Position numbers and translations under genes: made by a program. Positions 1 to 11,699 of a stretch of 64,000 bases of DNA are shown here, piece by piece. Position 1 is the stretch's first letter; every line of letters starts with the position of its first letter. Source of the DNA: Bradysia coprophila (Eukaryota; Arthropoda; Insecta; Diptera; Sciaridae); NCBI RefSeq assembly GCF_014529535.1, contig NW_023503727.1, positions 1,116,001 through 1,180,000 of the forward strand, in the 5' to 3' direction. Under the pieces are notes generated by a model. That model saw only the letters and a program-made list of their open reading frames with translations. It searched no databases and was not told the origin of the DNA.

Positions 1-3000
1 AACGGGAAATTGAAATCTTACCAGGAAATGTAAGTCTTAACGGGAAATTGAAATCTTACCGGGAAATGGCTTTGAAATTGGAAAATGAAAATTCACCGGG
101 AAATGTAAGTCTTAACGGGAAATTGAAATCTTACCGGGAAATGGTTTTGCAATTGGAAAATGAAAATTCACCGGGAAATGTGAGTCTAAACGGGAAATTG
201 AAATCTTACCGGGAAATGTAAGTCTTAACGGGAAATTGAAATCTTACCGGGAAATGGTTTTGCAATTGGAAAATGAAAATTCACCGGGAAATGTGAGTCT
301 CAACGGGAAATTGAAATCTTACCGGGAAATGTAAGTCTCAACGGGAAATTGAAATCTTACCGGGAAATTGCTTTGAAATTGGAAAATGAAAATTCACCGG
401 GAAATGTAAGTCTTAACGGGAAATTGAAATCTTACCGGGAAATGGTTTTGCAATTGGAAAATGAAAATTCACCGGGAAATGTGAGTCTAAACGGGAAATT
501 GAAATCTTACCGGGAAATGTAAGTCTTAACGGGAAATTGAAATCTTACCGGGAAATGGTTTTGCAATTGGAAAATGAAAATTCACCGGGAAATGTGAGTC
601 TCAACGGGAAATTGAAATCTTACCGGGAAATGTAAGTCTCAGCGGGAAATTGAAATCTTACCGGGAAATGGCTTTGAAATTGGAAAATGAAAATTCACCG
701 GGAAATGTGAGTCTCAACGGGAAATTGAAATCTTACCGGGAAATGTAAGTCTCAGCGGGAAATTGAAATCTTACCGGGAAATGGCTTTGAAATTGGAAAA
801 TGAAAATTCACCGGGAAATGTAAGTCTCAACGGGAAATTGAAATCTTACCGGGAAATGTAAGTCTTAACGGGAAATTGAAATCTTACCGGGAAATGGCTT
901 TGAAATTGGAAAATGAAAATTCACCGGGAAATGTAAGTCTCAACGGGAAATTGAAATCTTACCAGGAAATGTAAGTCTTAACGGGAAATTGAAATCTTAC
1001 CGGGAAATGGCTTTGAAATTGGAAAATGAAAATTCACCGGGAAATGTAAGTCTTAACGGGAAATTGAAATCTTACCGGGAAATGGTTTTGCAATTGGAAA
1101 ATGAAAATTCACCGGGAAATGTGAGTCTAAACGGGAAATTGAAATCTTACCGGGAAATGTAAGTCTTAACGGGAAATTGAAATCTTACCGGGAAATGGTT
1201 TTGCAATTGGAAAATGAAAATTCACCGGGAAATGTGAGTCTCAACGGGAAATTGAAATCTTACCGGGAAATGTAAGTCTCAACGGGAAATTGAAATCTTA
1301 CCGGGAAATTGCTTTGAAATTGGAAAATGAAAATTCACCGGGAAATGTAAGTCTTAACGGGAAATTGAAATCTTACCGGGAAATGGTTTTGCAATTGGAA
1401 AATGAAAATTCACCGGGAAATGTGAGTCTAAACGGGAAATTGAAATCTTACCGGGAAATGTAAGTCTTAACGGGAAATTGAAATCTTACCGGGAAATGGT
1501 TTTGCAATTGGAAAATGAAAATTCACCGGGAAATGTGAGTCTCAACGGGAAATTGAAATCTTACCGGGAAATGTAAGTCTCAGCGGGAAATTGAAATCTT
1601 ACCGGGAAATGGCTTTGAAATTGGAAAATGAAAATTCACCGGGAAATGTGAGTCTAAACGGGAAATTGAAATCTTACCGGGAAATGTAAGTCTTAACGGG
1701 AAATTGAAATCTTACCTGGAAATGGTTTTGCAATTGGAAAATGAAAATTCACCGGGAAATGTGAGTCTAAACGGGAAATTGAAATCTTACCAGGAAATGT
1801 AAGTCTCAACGGGAAATTGAAATCTTACCGGGAAATGTAAGTCTCAGCGGAAAATTGAAATCTTACCGGGAAATGGCTTTGAAATTGGAAAATGAAAATT
1901 CACCGGGAAATGTAAGTCTCAACGGGAAATTGAAATCTTACCAGGAAATGTAAGTCTTAACGGGAAATTGAAATCTTACCGGGAAATGGCTTTGAAATTG
2001 GAAAATGAAAATTCACCGGGAAATGTAAGTCTTAACGGGAAATTGAAATCTTACCGGGAAATGGTTTTGCAATTGGAAAATGAAAATTCACCGGGAAATG
2101 TGAGTCTAAACGGGAAATTGAAATCTTACCAGGAAATGTAAGTCTCAACGGGAAATTGAAATCTTACCGGGAAATGTAAGTCTCAGCGGAAAATTGAAAT
2201 CTTACCGGGAAATGGCTTTGAAATTGGAAAATGAAAATTCACCGGGAAATGTAAGTCTCAACGGGAAATTGAAATCTTACCAGGAAATGTAAGTCTTAAC
2301 GGGAAATTGAAATCTTACCGGGAAATGGCTTTGAAATTGGAAAATGAAAATTCACCGGGAAATGTAAGTCTTAACGGGAAATTGAAATCTTACCGGGAAA
2401 TGGTTTTGCAATTGGAAAATGAAAATTCACCGGGAAATGTGAGTCTAAACGGGAAATTGAAATCTTACCAGGAAATGTAAGTCTCAACGGGAAATTGAAA
2501 TCTTACCAGGAAATGTAAGTCTCAGCGGGAAATTGAAATCTTACCGGGAAATGGCTTTGAAATTGGAAAATGAAAATTCACCGGGAAATGTGAGTCTCAA
2601 CGGGAAATTGAAATCTTAGCGGGAAATGTAAGTCTCAGCGGAAAATTGAAATCTTACCGGGAAATGGCTTTGAAATTGGAAAATGAAAATTCACCGGGAA
2701 ATGTAAGTCTCAACGGGAAATTGAAATCTTACCAGGAAATGTAAGTCTTAACGGGAAATTGAAATCTTACCGGGAAATGGCTTTGAAATTGGAAAATGAA
2801 AATTCACCGGGAAATGTAAGTCTTAACGGGAAATTGAAATCTTACCGGGAAATGGTTTTGCAATTGGAAAATGAAAATTCACCGGGAAATGTGAGTCTAA
2901 ACGGGAAATTGAAATCTTACCGGGAAATGTAAGTCTTAACGGGAAATTGAAATCTTACCGGGAAATGGTTTTGCAATTGGAAAATGAAAATTCACCGGGA

Positions 3001-5393
3001 AATGTGAGTCTCAACGGGAAATTGAAATCTTACCGGGAAATGTAAGTCTCAACGGGAAATTGAAATCTTACCGGGAAATTGCTTTGAAATTGGAAAATGA
3101 AAATTCACCGGGAAATGTAAGTCTTAACGGGAAATTGAAATCTTACCGGGAAATGGTTTTGCAATTGGAAAATGAAAATTCACCGGGAAATGTGAGTCTA
3201 AACGGGAAATTGAAATCTTACCGGGAAATGTAAGTCTTAACGGGAAATTGAAATCTTACCGGGAAATGGTTTTGCAATTGGAAAATGAAAATTCACCGGG
3301 AAATGTGAGTCTCAACGGGAAATTGAAATCTTACCGGGAAATGTAAGTCTCAGCGGGAAATTGAAATCTTACCGGGAAATGGCTTTGAAATTGGAAAATG
3401 AAAATTCACCGGGAAATGTGAGTCTCAACGGGAAATTGAAATCTTACCGGGAAATGTAAGTCTCAGCGGGAAATTGAAATCTTACCGGGAAATGGCTTTG
3501 AAATTGGAAAATGAAAATTCACCGGGAAATGTAAGTCTCAACGGGAAATTGAAATCTTACCGGGAAATGTAAGTCTTAACGGGAAATTGAAATCTTACCG
3601 GGAAATGGCTTTGAAATTGGAAAATGAAAATTCACCGGGAAATGTAAGTCTCAACGGGAAATTGAAATCTTACCAGGAAATGTAAGTCTTAACGGGAAAT
3701 TGAAATCTTACCGGGAAATGGCTTTGAAATTGGAAAATGAAAATTCACCGGGAAATGTAAGTCTTAACGGGAAATTGAAATCTTACCGGGAAATGGTTTT
3801 GCAATTGGAAAATGAAAATTCACCGGGAAATGTGAGTCTAAACGGGAAATTGAAATCTTACCGGGAAATGTAAGTCTTAACGGGAAATTGAAATCTTACC
3901 GGGAAATGGTTTTGCAATTGGAAAATGAAAATTCACCGGGAAATGTGAGTCTCAACGGGAAATTGAAATCTTACCGGGAAATGTAAGTCTCAACGGGAAA
4001 TTGAAATCTTACCGGGAAATTGCTTTGAAATTGGAAAATGAAAATTCACCGGGAAATGTAAGTCTTAACGGGAAATTGAAATCTTACCGGGAAATGGTTT
4101 TGCAATTGGAAAATGAAAATTCACCGGGAAATGTGAGTCTAAACGGGAAATTGAAATCTTACCGGGAAATGTAAGTCTTAACGGGAAATTGAAATCTTAC
4201 CGGGAAATGGTTTTGCAATTGGAAAATGAAAATTCACCGGGAAATGTGAGTCTCAACGGGAAATTGAAATCTTACCGGGAAATGTAAGTCTCAGCGGGAA
4301 ATTGAAATCTTACCGGGAAATGGCTTTGAAATTGGAAAATGAAAATTCACCGGGAAATGTGAGTCTCAACGGGAAATTGAAATCTTACCGGGAAATGTAA
4401 GTCTCAGCGGGAAATTGAAATCTTACCGGGAAATGGCTTTGAAATTGGAAAATGAAAATTCACCGGGAAATGTAAGTCTCAACGGGAAATTGAAATCTTA
4501 CCGGGAAATGTAAGTCTTAACGGGAAATTGAAATCTTACCGGGAAATGGTTTTGCAATTGGAAAATGAAAATTCACCGGGAAATGTAAGTCTCAACGGGA
4601 AATTGAAATCTTACCGGGAAATGTAAGTCTTAACGGGAAATTGAAATCTTACCGGGAAATGGCTTTGAAATTGGAAAATGAAAATTCACCGGGAAATGTG
4701 AGTCTCAACGGGAAATTGAAATCTTACCGGGAAATGTAAGTCTCAGCGGGAAATTGAAATCTTACCGGGAAATGGCTTTGAAATTGGAAAATGAAAATTC
4801 ACCGGGAAATGTGAGTCTCAACGGGAAATTGAAATCTTACCGGGAAATGTAAGTCTCAGCGGGAAATTGAAATCTTACCGGGAAATGGCTTTGAAATTGG
4901 AAAATGAAAATTCACCGGGAAATGTAAGTCTTAACGGGAAATTGAAATCTTACCGGGAAATGGTTTTGCAATTGGAAAATGAAAATTCACCGGGAAATGT
5001 AAGTCTCAACGGGAAATTGAAATCTTACCGGGAAATGTAAGTCTTAACGGGAAATTGAAATCTTACCGGGAAATGGCTTTGAAATTGGAAAATGAAAATT
5101 CACCTGGAAATGTAAGTCTTAACGGGAAATTGAAATCTTACCGGGAAATGGTTGTGAAATTGGAAAATGAAAATTCACCGGGAAATGTAAGTCTCAACGG
5201 GAAATTGAAATCTTACCGGAAAATGTAAGTCTTAACGGGAAATTGAAATCTTACCGGGAAATGGTTTTGCAATTGGAAAATGAAAATTCACCGAGAAATT
5301 GAAATCTTACCGGGAAATGGTTTTGCAATTTTAAAATTAAAATTCACCTGAAAATGTAAGTCTCAACGGGAAATTGAAATCTCACCGGGAAAT
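1..5393. repeat. Satellite array with 941-bp higher-order repeat
   Basis: The array is built from three submotifs that all begin CGGGAAAT: A (19 bp, CGGGAAATTGAAATCTTAC), B (19 bp, with GTAAGTCTTAA or variants) and C (37 bp, with GGAAAATGAAAATTCAC). They combine as A-C-B (75 bp) and A-B-A-C-B (113 bp). Marker variants such as the CCAGGAAAT form recur at 1, 942, 1921, 2260, 2712 and 3653, so 1 to 942 and 2712 to 3653 are both 941 bp, which equals seven 113-bp plus two 75-bp units. Copies are nearly identical until about 5100, then decay to the edge near 5393. The left edge is cut by the window. There is no long open frame, because 113 and 941 are not multiples of three. The role is unknown; pericentromeric or subtelomeric satellite is an inference. 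Confidence 0.95.
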
Positions 5394-5584
5394 GAATCTG
5401 TAAATGAAGTCTAATCGAGAGACCAATCTCTGATCGGGAAATTAAGAAATAGAAGAAATCGCTTCTCGGTCGCTTCCCGTTATGACTAAAATTTCCCGGT
5501 ATCCGTAATTTTGGTCAAACGATTTCCCGGTATCCAGGATACCGCGGATAGCGTGAATTTCCACACGCGGTGGATTTCCACCTG

Positions 5585-6506
5585 AACTCGATTCCAAGAG
5601 CTAAAGTCGATGCTCTGAAGGACCAGCTCAAATCGTACGTCCAGTTCACCGTCGAACTAGAGACCCTCAAACGAAATCGATAAACTTTTTGGAACTCACG
5701 GTGTACAACGAAGAGTCAAACCTGAAAACGAACTGGTACCACAAAGCCATACCGTCGAACCGAATCCTCAACTACTATTCGAAGCATCCAAAACAGATGG
5801 TTAAGAACGTGGCCAAGTCGACGGGTGTTTTTCAGTTAGCTTCCGTTCGTTCCACAATAACAATTTGAAATTAGAAAATTAGAAAAGACATTTTGACAAA
5901 GAACATTTTTCCGTCTACATGAGATGACCACCACACCGAAGCCTAAATACCCAAGAATGCGTTTGGATTTGCTGGAGTGACATACATCGAAGGTCTGTCC
6001 GACCCGACACGCTAAAGAATCAACTGAAACGACACGCTCCTGAGCTCAAAGTTGCTTTTCGCCCAGCTAGAAAAGTGTCACAAGTCTTCTCCAACAAGAA
6101 AGAGAAATTGGACATCGGCAAACACTCCAACGTCGTCTACTCCATTCGATGCAAACAGTGCGGAAGGACGTACATTGGTGAGACGTCACGATGTTTATGT
6201 GAACGTTGCTCCCAGCACGAAAAGGATGTGGCTAACCGAGCTAAGAAACCAAACAAAAACGGCTCTGGTAGCACATGTGACGGCAACAAACCACGAATTC
6301 GACTTCAGTACGGTGAAAGTTTTGAAAAAGGTTCGAGCCAGAGGTCTATTAAAGATACATGAAGCGAACCAGATTATCCTGAACGAAGGCCACAAGGTAT
6401 TTTTCAAAAAGGACGCAAAGCACGTCTCTCCAGTATTTTACAATCTCATCACGAAGAAAATGAGAGACAGAAAAGTCGCAAGCTCCGAGTCTGAAAACAC
6501 TAGATG
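5585..6506 (+). mobile_element. Decayed Penelope-like retroelement (RT C-terminus plus GIY-YIG endonuclease)
   Basis: Translated fragments match the 3' half of Penelope-like elements. From 5585 a frame reads AKVDALKDQLKSYVQFTVE up to a TAA. From about 5689 a second frame gives FLELTVYN, then LKTNWYHKAIPSNRILNYYS, the conserved thumb region of the reverse transcriptase. From 6075 the frame contains VVYSIRC, CGRTYIGET and a downstream His, the GIY-YIG nuclease signature. Near 6285 the frame shifts and continues as HEFDFSTVKVL to the stop at 6505-6507. At least two frameshifts and stops make it inactive. It sits immediately after the satellite (5394-5584 is transition sequence with residual CGGGAAAT words). 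Alternative: none that explains both the RT tail and GIY-YIG. Confidence 0.8.
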
Positions 6507-7054
6507 ACACATCATACGGTGAACCATCAATCGAATCGATCAATCCTATTCAATCCTATTCAACAATCTGTGATAAGAAACGAAAATCAAATTTTGTTTG
6601 ACAAAATATTTCCATTAATTGATTGTAGCAAAATATTAGCGTAAGTTCCGAAGCTATTTAAGTTATACGCCCAAGCAATTCATTGCTGTCTTCATTATCG
6701 AATTTTTAGCCATGAAAATGACTCGGTTGAATCGAATGCAAGGCTGTAAATAATGATAAACCCTGAATTGTTTTTGGTTTTCGATCGAGGGCAGTAAGTC
6801 ATACAACAACCGGTGACCATAACATCCGTTGCCAGTAGCAATTAATACTTCACCACACATCCTATGACTTTTCACGTGCTCCCATCGAAAATGGGAAACC
6901 AGCAGATGAAGTAAAAGATCTATATTTCTCAAAATTGAAAGACGATTCAAACGATCCGTCGCTTGCCCGGATCGGCGAACCATTGTTTTCAAATTGGATC
7001 AAGTTTTGGCAATATCACTCTTAACACTAAAATTCTTTTCGAAATAATACAAAC

Positions 7055-7313
7055 CTTTCGGGATGACGCATAAATATACTGTTGACCCCCATCCATTATT
7101 TCCGGGTGTAGGAAACATTCGCCCCTCATTCAGTCGAATGCCGATGTCACAGTTTGTATCCGGACATTTATACTTCATTCCGGTCGCACCCGGATACTGC
7201 GATTGCAGTGTAGAAAGCAACAGACTACCATCCTCTTCAATTGGTAGCAAAATCGGTTCGGCTTCTTCATCTTTAGCCACGTTTAGAAATCCAGCTTTGT
7301 CTGTGCCTACGGC
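7055..7313 (-). pseudogene. TDP-43 (TBPH/TARDBP) N-terminal-domain exon, partial
   Basis: The - strand translation has EEDGSLLLSTLQSQYPGA, then GMKYKC, LNEGRMFPTPG, GWGSTVYLCVIPK, collinear with the N-terminal oligomerisation domain of the RNA-binding protein TDP-43. The frame stays open from 7313 to 7055 and ends CCG AAA G|GTTTGT, a plausible 5' splice site. The position and phase match the intron I recall after the corresponding PK residues in vertebrate TARDBP. No ATG precedes the domain. Downstream on the - strand (about 7010-6900) a frame with DLI and GSPIRASDG resembles a badly decayed first RRM, and the rest of 6660-7000 shows no intact RRM. I read it as a partial genomic (not retro-) copy. 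An unrecognised upstream coding exon with a functional divergent gene is possible but less likely. Confidence 0.7.
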
Positions 7314-7429
7314 GAAAATATTTATTTCTTAGTGGCGAAAGGGAAAAACAAAACCAATTTTGTGTTCGCTGGTTTTTAGGTCTTTTTTCCATAGGATGTG
7401 ATTTTCCAAATGTGATTGATAAAAGTTAG

Positions 7430-7518
7430 AATTGCAATGCTACTATGAGCAAACCAACACGCAAATTTATTATTATTTGTTAACTGGTAACCAATCACTC
7501 AAAGCAGACATTGCAATT
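7430..7518. repeat. Short inverted-terminal-repeat element, copy 1
   Basis: An 89-bp unit begins AATTGCAATGCTACTATGAG and ends CAGACATTGCAATT, so its ends are inverted repeats of about 10 bp. A second copy lies at 7670-7763 with about 80% identity by eye. It looks like a tiny MITE or the two ends of a larger one. Confidence 0.6.
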
Positions 7519-7669
7519 TGAAAGTTTGGTAGTTGTTGGTAGTTGGACCCGCAAAATATTTAGCAGTAAAGATGTTTACCGTTTGAGAGCTACGCACCGA
7601 ATGACGAAATTATTCTGCCTGCTTGCCTATTTATAACTCACAAATTTGGTAGTTGACTACCACGGTGGT

Positions 7670-7763
7670 AAATTGCAATGCTACTATGAGCAAACCAATA
7701 CCAGGCAAATCAATTGTTATTTGTTATCTAGTAACCGATCGCTCTTAGCAGACATTGCAATTT
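7670..7763. repeat. Short inverted-terminal-repeat element, copy 2
   Basis: This is the second copy of the 7430-7518 unit. Its 11-bp ends, AAATTGCAATG and CATTGCAATTT, are exact inverted repeats. It abuts the larger element that begins at 7764. The 150 bp between the two copies contain TTTGGTAGTTG repeats and no gene. Confidence 0.6.
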
Positions 7764-9150
7764 GAAGTACTGGGGGCTTATAAGATTAATATGCCGTTTG
7801 TAACACGTCGAATTGGAAGCAGACAGTAAGGGCAAAGCATTTGGTTATGTTAATAGATGACGAATCCGCAATAAAAAAAATGTCCGTCCGTCCGTCCGTC
7901 CGTCCGTCCGTCTGTGACCCCTCTAGCTTGAGCAAATCACAACCTTTTTTCAAAATTCTTTTTTTCCCCGATTGGTATCGACAAAAGTAAGGTCAAGTTC
8001 AAAAATGGGCATGGTAGGGTCGGCCCTTCCAGAGCTAGGGCCCTATAGGTGTTTTTCAGTCTTTCGACGATATCTACCGAAATACGCACGCAATAGCTGC
8101 TTGCGATATATCAAATGAAAGGTATTGACGAGTAGAACAAAGCTGCTGAACATTGTTTTTGGGTAAGATGCAACGTGGGCTTGTTGGGAGGGCTCAAAGG
8201 TCGTTACTCGGCCCTAAGTGTTTTTTGCACATAAATCGAGTAAATCTCATCCGATTTTGCTAGATTTAGTTTTTTATGGAAGGTAACTGAATACCGAAAA
8301 TAACGTGGCGAAAAAAGTTTCAAATTTGGGACCTTGGACTAAGGCCGGTACTCGGCCCTAAGTGTTTTTTGCTCATAAATCGAGTAAATCTCATCCGATT
8401 TTGCTAGTTTTTGTTTCATTTGAGAGATAATTGAATGCCGAATAGAATGATGGCTAAAAAAGTTTCAAATTTGGGCCCTTGGACTAAGGCCGGTACTCGG
8501 CCCTAAGTGTTTTTTGCACATAAATCGAGTAAATCTCATCCGATTTTGCTAGATTTTGTTTCATTTGAGAGATAATTGAATGCCGAATAGAATGATGGCT
8601 AAAAAAGTTTCAAATTTGGGCCCTTGGACTAAGGCCGCTACTCGGCCCTAAGTGTTTTTTGCACATAAATCGAGTAAATCTCATCCGATTTTGCTAGATT
8701 TAGTTTTTTATAAAAGGTAACTGAATACCGAAAAGAACGTGACGAAAAAAGTTTCAAATTTGGGCCCTTGGACTAAGGCCGCTACTCGTCCCTAAGTGTT
8801 TTTTGCCATAAATCGAGTAAATCTCAACCGATTTTGCTAGTTTTTGTTTCATTTGAGAGATAATTGAATACCCAATAGAAAGTTGGCAAAAAATTTTGGG
8901 TTTCTAAAATAATATCGTAAATTGTTGGTTTTATTTGAGAGGTACTTCGTACGGGCTTTCGTAATTGCGCTATGCGCAATTTTAAAAATGAACACTTTCA
9001 GTAAATTTGACCATGCCCAACTTGACTTGCATTTTGGTAACAGACGCATTAGAGGGTTGTAGACGTATTAGGGTTCCGGGCGTATTACGGCTACGGACGT
9101 ATTATGGTTACGGACGAAATAGGATTACGGGTCGTACGGGGCTAAGTCGC
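7764..9150. mobile_element. Diverged member of the GACCCGTACGAA-ended repeat family (copy D)
   Basis: The left part shares GTACTGGGGGCTTATA, GTAACACGTCGAATTGGA, a GTCC tetranucleotide run at 7880-7912 and the C-T-rich tract after it with the copies at 42498-43733, 52776-54023 and 61110-62142. The right end near 9137 has GGGTCGTACGGGG, a degraded form of the family terminus. Its interior differs: it carries a five-fold 145-bp tandem repeat. It has no coding capacity; the open frames are chance. It is nonautonomous and its class is uncertain. Confidence 0.65.
8205..8890. repeat. Five-copy 144-145 bp tandem repeat
   Basis: The phrase TACTCGGCCCTAAGTG recurs at 8205, 8349, 8494, 8639 and 8783 (spacings 144, 145, 145, 144). 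Each unit continues with ATAAATCGAGTAAATCTCA and ends GGGCCCTTGGACTAAGGCC. The last unit is degraded. It is internal to the element at 7764-9150. Confidence 0.9.
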
Positions 9151-9510
9151 AGCAAACGCTCCGACTGTTCTGATGCCTTGTTTTGAAGAACATCAATTCA
9201 CTTTCGATTGTCAGCTTCACGTTACTTATTACGTTAATTACCAGTTTATTTGTGAATTCGAAGACTAGAAACACACGAATACGAGTAGTTTTAAGAACTG
9301 TAGAAAAAGTTGAAACGAAATGAATGTGACATTTGATATTAAAAATTCAGCGAACGGTGGATTCGTGAAGTTTTTTTTTACACTGTTTACATTGGACATG
9401 CTCGCCGAAAGCATGTTGTTTTGTCAAGTTTTTTTTCTTGTACTCTTAAATTCTTGCAGTTTTTTTGGCGCAAAAATATGATTTATGCGGTGCAGAATTT
9501 CATTTTTTGA

Positions 9511-11294
9511 TACAGGTCGCTCGCATTTAATGCGATACCCGAAATATGCGTTTTTCCTTCAGTGCGATAACAATTTTAGTCCCGTAAGAGGCATCGGCAA
9601 GTTCGAGGACAAGATCAGAACGTCAGTCAGTGCTGGTGCAACTATAAGTTTGAGCAAAACATCTCACGCGCGTAATCCGTTGTTTGAAAAAATGGAGAGA
9701 CTGCTGAACATTTGGATTGAAGATAAGAATCAGAAGAACATGCCATTGAATGGAGAGTGCATACGCATGAAAGCCAAACGGATTTACGACCACATTTCAC
9801 AATTCTCAGTGGCTATTCCCGAATTTTCAGCGAGCAAAGGATGGCTGGACAATTTCAAAAAGCGATTTGCGTTGCATAATATATGTCTCACCGGTGAAGC
9901 CGCGTCTGCCGATGAGGAGGCAGCTAAATATTTATTCCTATCCTAAAAAAAAAACATCGAAGAGAGCGGATATAACGACCATCAAATATTCAACGCTGAC
10001 GAAACCGGATTGTTTTGGAAAAAGATGCCGAAACGGACCTATGTGGCGAAGACAGAAAAAAGGGCTCCAGGTTTCAAAGTCGCTAAAGATCGACTGTCCT
10101 TACTATTCTGCAGCAATAAATCGGGTGACCTGATGACAAAGCCATTAGCAATTCATAAGTCTCTCAATCCACGAGCATTCAAGAATGCAGACAAGCAGAA
10201 GTTTCCTGTATTTTGGAGAGCGAACAAGAAGGCATGGATGACGGCAGCTTTATTTCGAGAGTGGTTTACCGACATGTTTGTTCCAGAGGTCAAGCAATAC
10301 CTAAAGAAGAAAAACTTGAGTTTCAAAGTTTTGCTCCTCATTGACAACGCCACATGTCACCTTGAGGATCTTAGCCATCCGAATGTAAAAGTAGTCTTCC
10401 TACCGGCTAATACGACCTCAATAATTCAACCCATGGATCAAGGAATCATTGCTACATTTAAAGCATTGATGCTGCTGTACACTTTCGAATGGTTACTCGG
10501 AGAGCTCGACTCTGACAGCAACAACACCGTCTCGGAGATATGGAAAAAATACACAATGGTTGACTGCCTGGATTTTATTCGACGATCACTACAATCAATT
10601 CAAAAAGAAACTCTGGCCGGCTGCTGGAAAAACATTTGTCCGGTGAAAGTAGTTGACGAAATTGTTGGAAAGATCACACCTGTTGCTGAACACATCGGCG
10701 CCATTGTTGCCATTGCACACTCCGTTGGACATACTTGACATACTTAAAAACCAGACAATCGAAATCGAGATCGTGGACGAACAGCGAGACCTCTCCCAAA
10801 TCATGACAACATCTGCGATTAAAAATATTCTCGAACTATCGGACCAATTACGAAAATGTGCGTTGGATTGCGATGACAACCTGGAACGAAGTGCTAAATT
10901 CGAACGCGAATTATCCAACATTATGGCGCTTTACCACGAGCTGAAAAAGACATTTGATCGTCTTAACGAACAGCTAATTCATGTAGACGAGCACTTCTTT
11001 GATCATTTGCTAACGACAACGGACGACCACGATGAAGAAGTCGAATCGTCATCCTCAAAACAATAATTTTGTTACTGATTCACGTACATAAACTCAATCG
11101 TCAGACAGCTTAACCTGTAAGCGATGGCAGAAGTAAAAATACATTGAACTTAGCTGTGAGTGAGGTGAGTGAAATTCTTTAAACTGAAAATTGCGCGAAT
11201 ATTTCAATATATCTACAACATGGAGAAGTTTGAAATGTGCGGATTTTACTTATATGCGGGTCTTAAGTGTCGCATTGATTGCGGGCCGCATGTA
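9511..11294 (+). mobile_element. Tigger/pogo-type DNA transposon, internally deleted
   Basis: Imperfect terminal inverted repeats start at 9513 (CAGGTCGCTCGCATTTAATG) and end at 11292; the right end reversed reads CATGCGGCCCGCAATCAATG. Each is flanked by TA (9511-9512, 11293-11294), the target duplication of the Tc1/mariner superfamily. The internal gene is a pogo-type transposase with a CENP-B-type DNA-binding half and a DDE half. At about 1.8 kb it is shorter than full Tigger-like elements because the N-terminal helix-turn-helix region appears deleted near 9585. Confidence 0.8.
9590..11066 (+). pseudogene. Pogo/Tigger transposase, one stop and one frameshift
   Basis: The product would cut and paste the surrounding element. 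The second DNA-binding (CENP-B HTH) domain is at 9680-9910 (MERLLNIWIED, then GWLDNFKKRF). The DDE domain is at 9960-10480, with catalytic Asp residues in IFNADETGLFW, VLLLIDNATCH and ANTTSIIQPMDQG. The two halves are in the same frame, separated only by a TAA at 9944-9946 beside an A10 run. A second frame break near 10700 separates a C-terminal segment (LDILDILKNQT to the stop at 11064-11066). The first HTH is missing. The copy is inactive but relatively young, since all three catalytic Asp codons survive. Confidence 0.85.
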
Positions 11295-11699
11295 CTTCAT
11301 TATCATAGTCAATTTTTAAATTCTTAAAAACTCTTACGTTTATATAGTGCAAAATGGAATCTATCACTAGAGTGGTAATTTCGCGCCCATGCATTTTTAA
11401 GTTGCAGTACTTTTGGATGCGTTGTGTTGGAAATCGGCGCTAATTTGAGAAAAATTTATTAAACATAAATGTGCTGCCCATATAAAACAGGTTGCTCGAA
11501 TACACAGCATATTGATCAGTCTTATAGATATAATTTAGACTAACGAATCGTCGAATTGATTTACTTGTTTTGGTTAAAAGATTAAACATAAAAGTTAAAA
11601 TTTGTCATTAATTGTAAATGTGATTGTTTATAATGGTGGATCGTTGAGCTCAGTATCTCTTCCATGAATGGTTTTAAAATTGACTTGTCTAGCTTGAGC
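11295..11699. other. No gene seen
   Basis: AT-rich sequence between the Tigger copy and the non-LTR fragment. I see no open frame, repeat or RNA signal. Confidence 0.5.

Noticed and set aside
1-5393. CRISPR-like regular repeats
   Set aside because: There are no unique spacers; the whole unit repeats and the genome is eukaryotic.
6663-6992. 109-residue - strand frame
   Set aside because: It overlaps the decayed part of the TDP-43-like copy in a different frame and resembles no protein.
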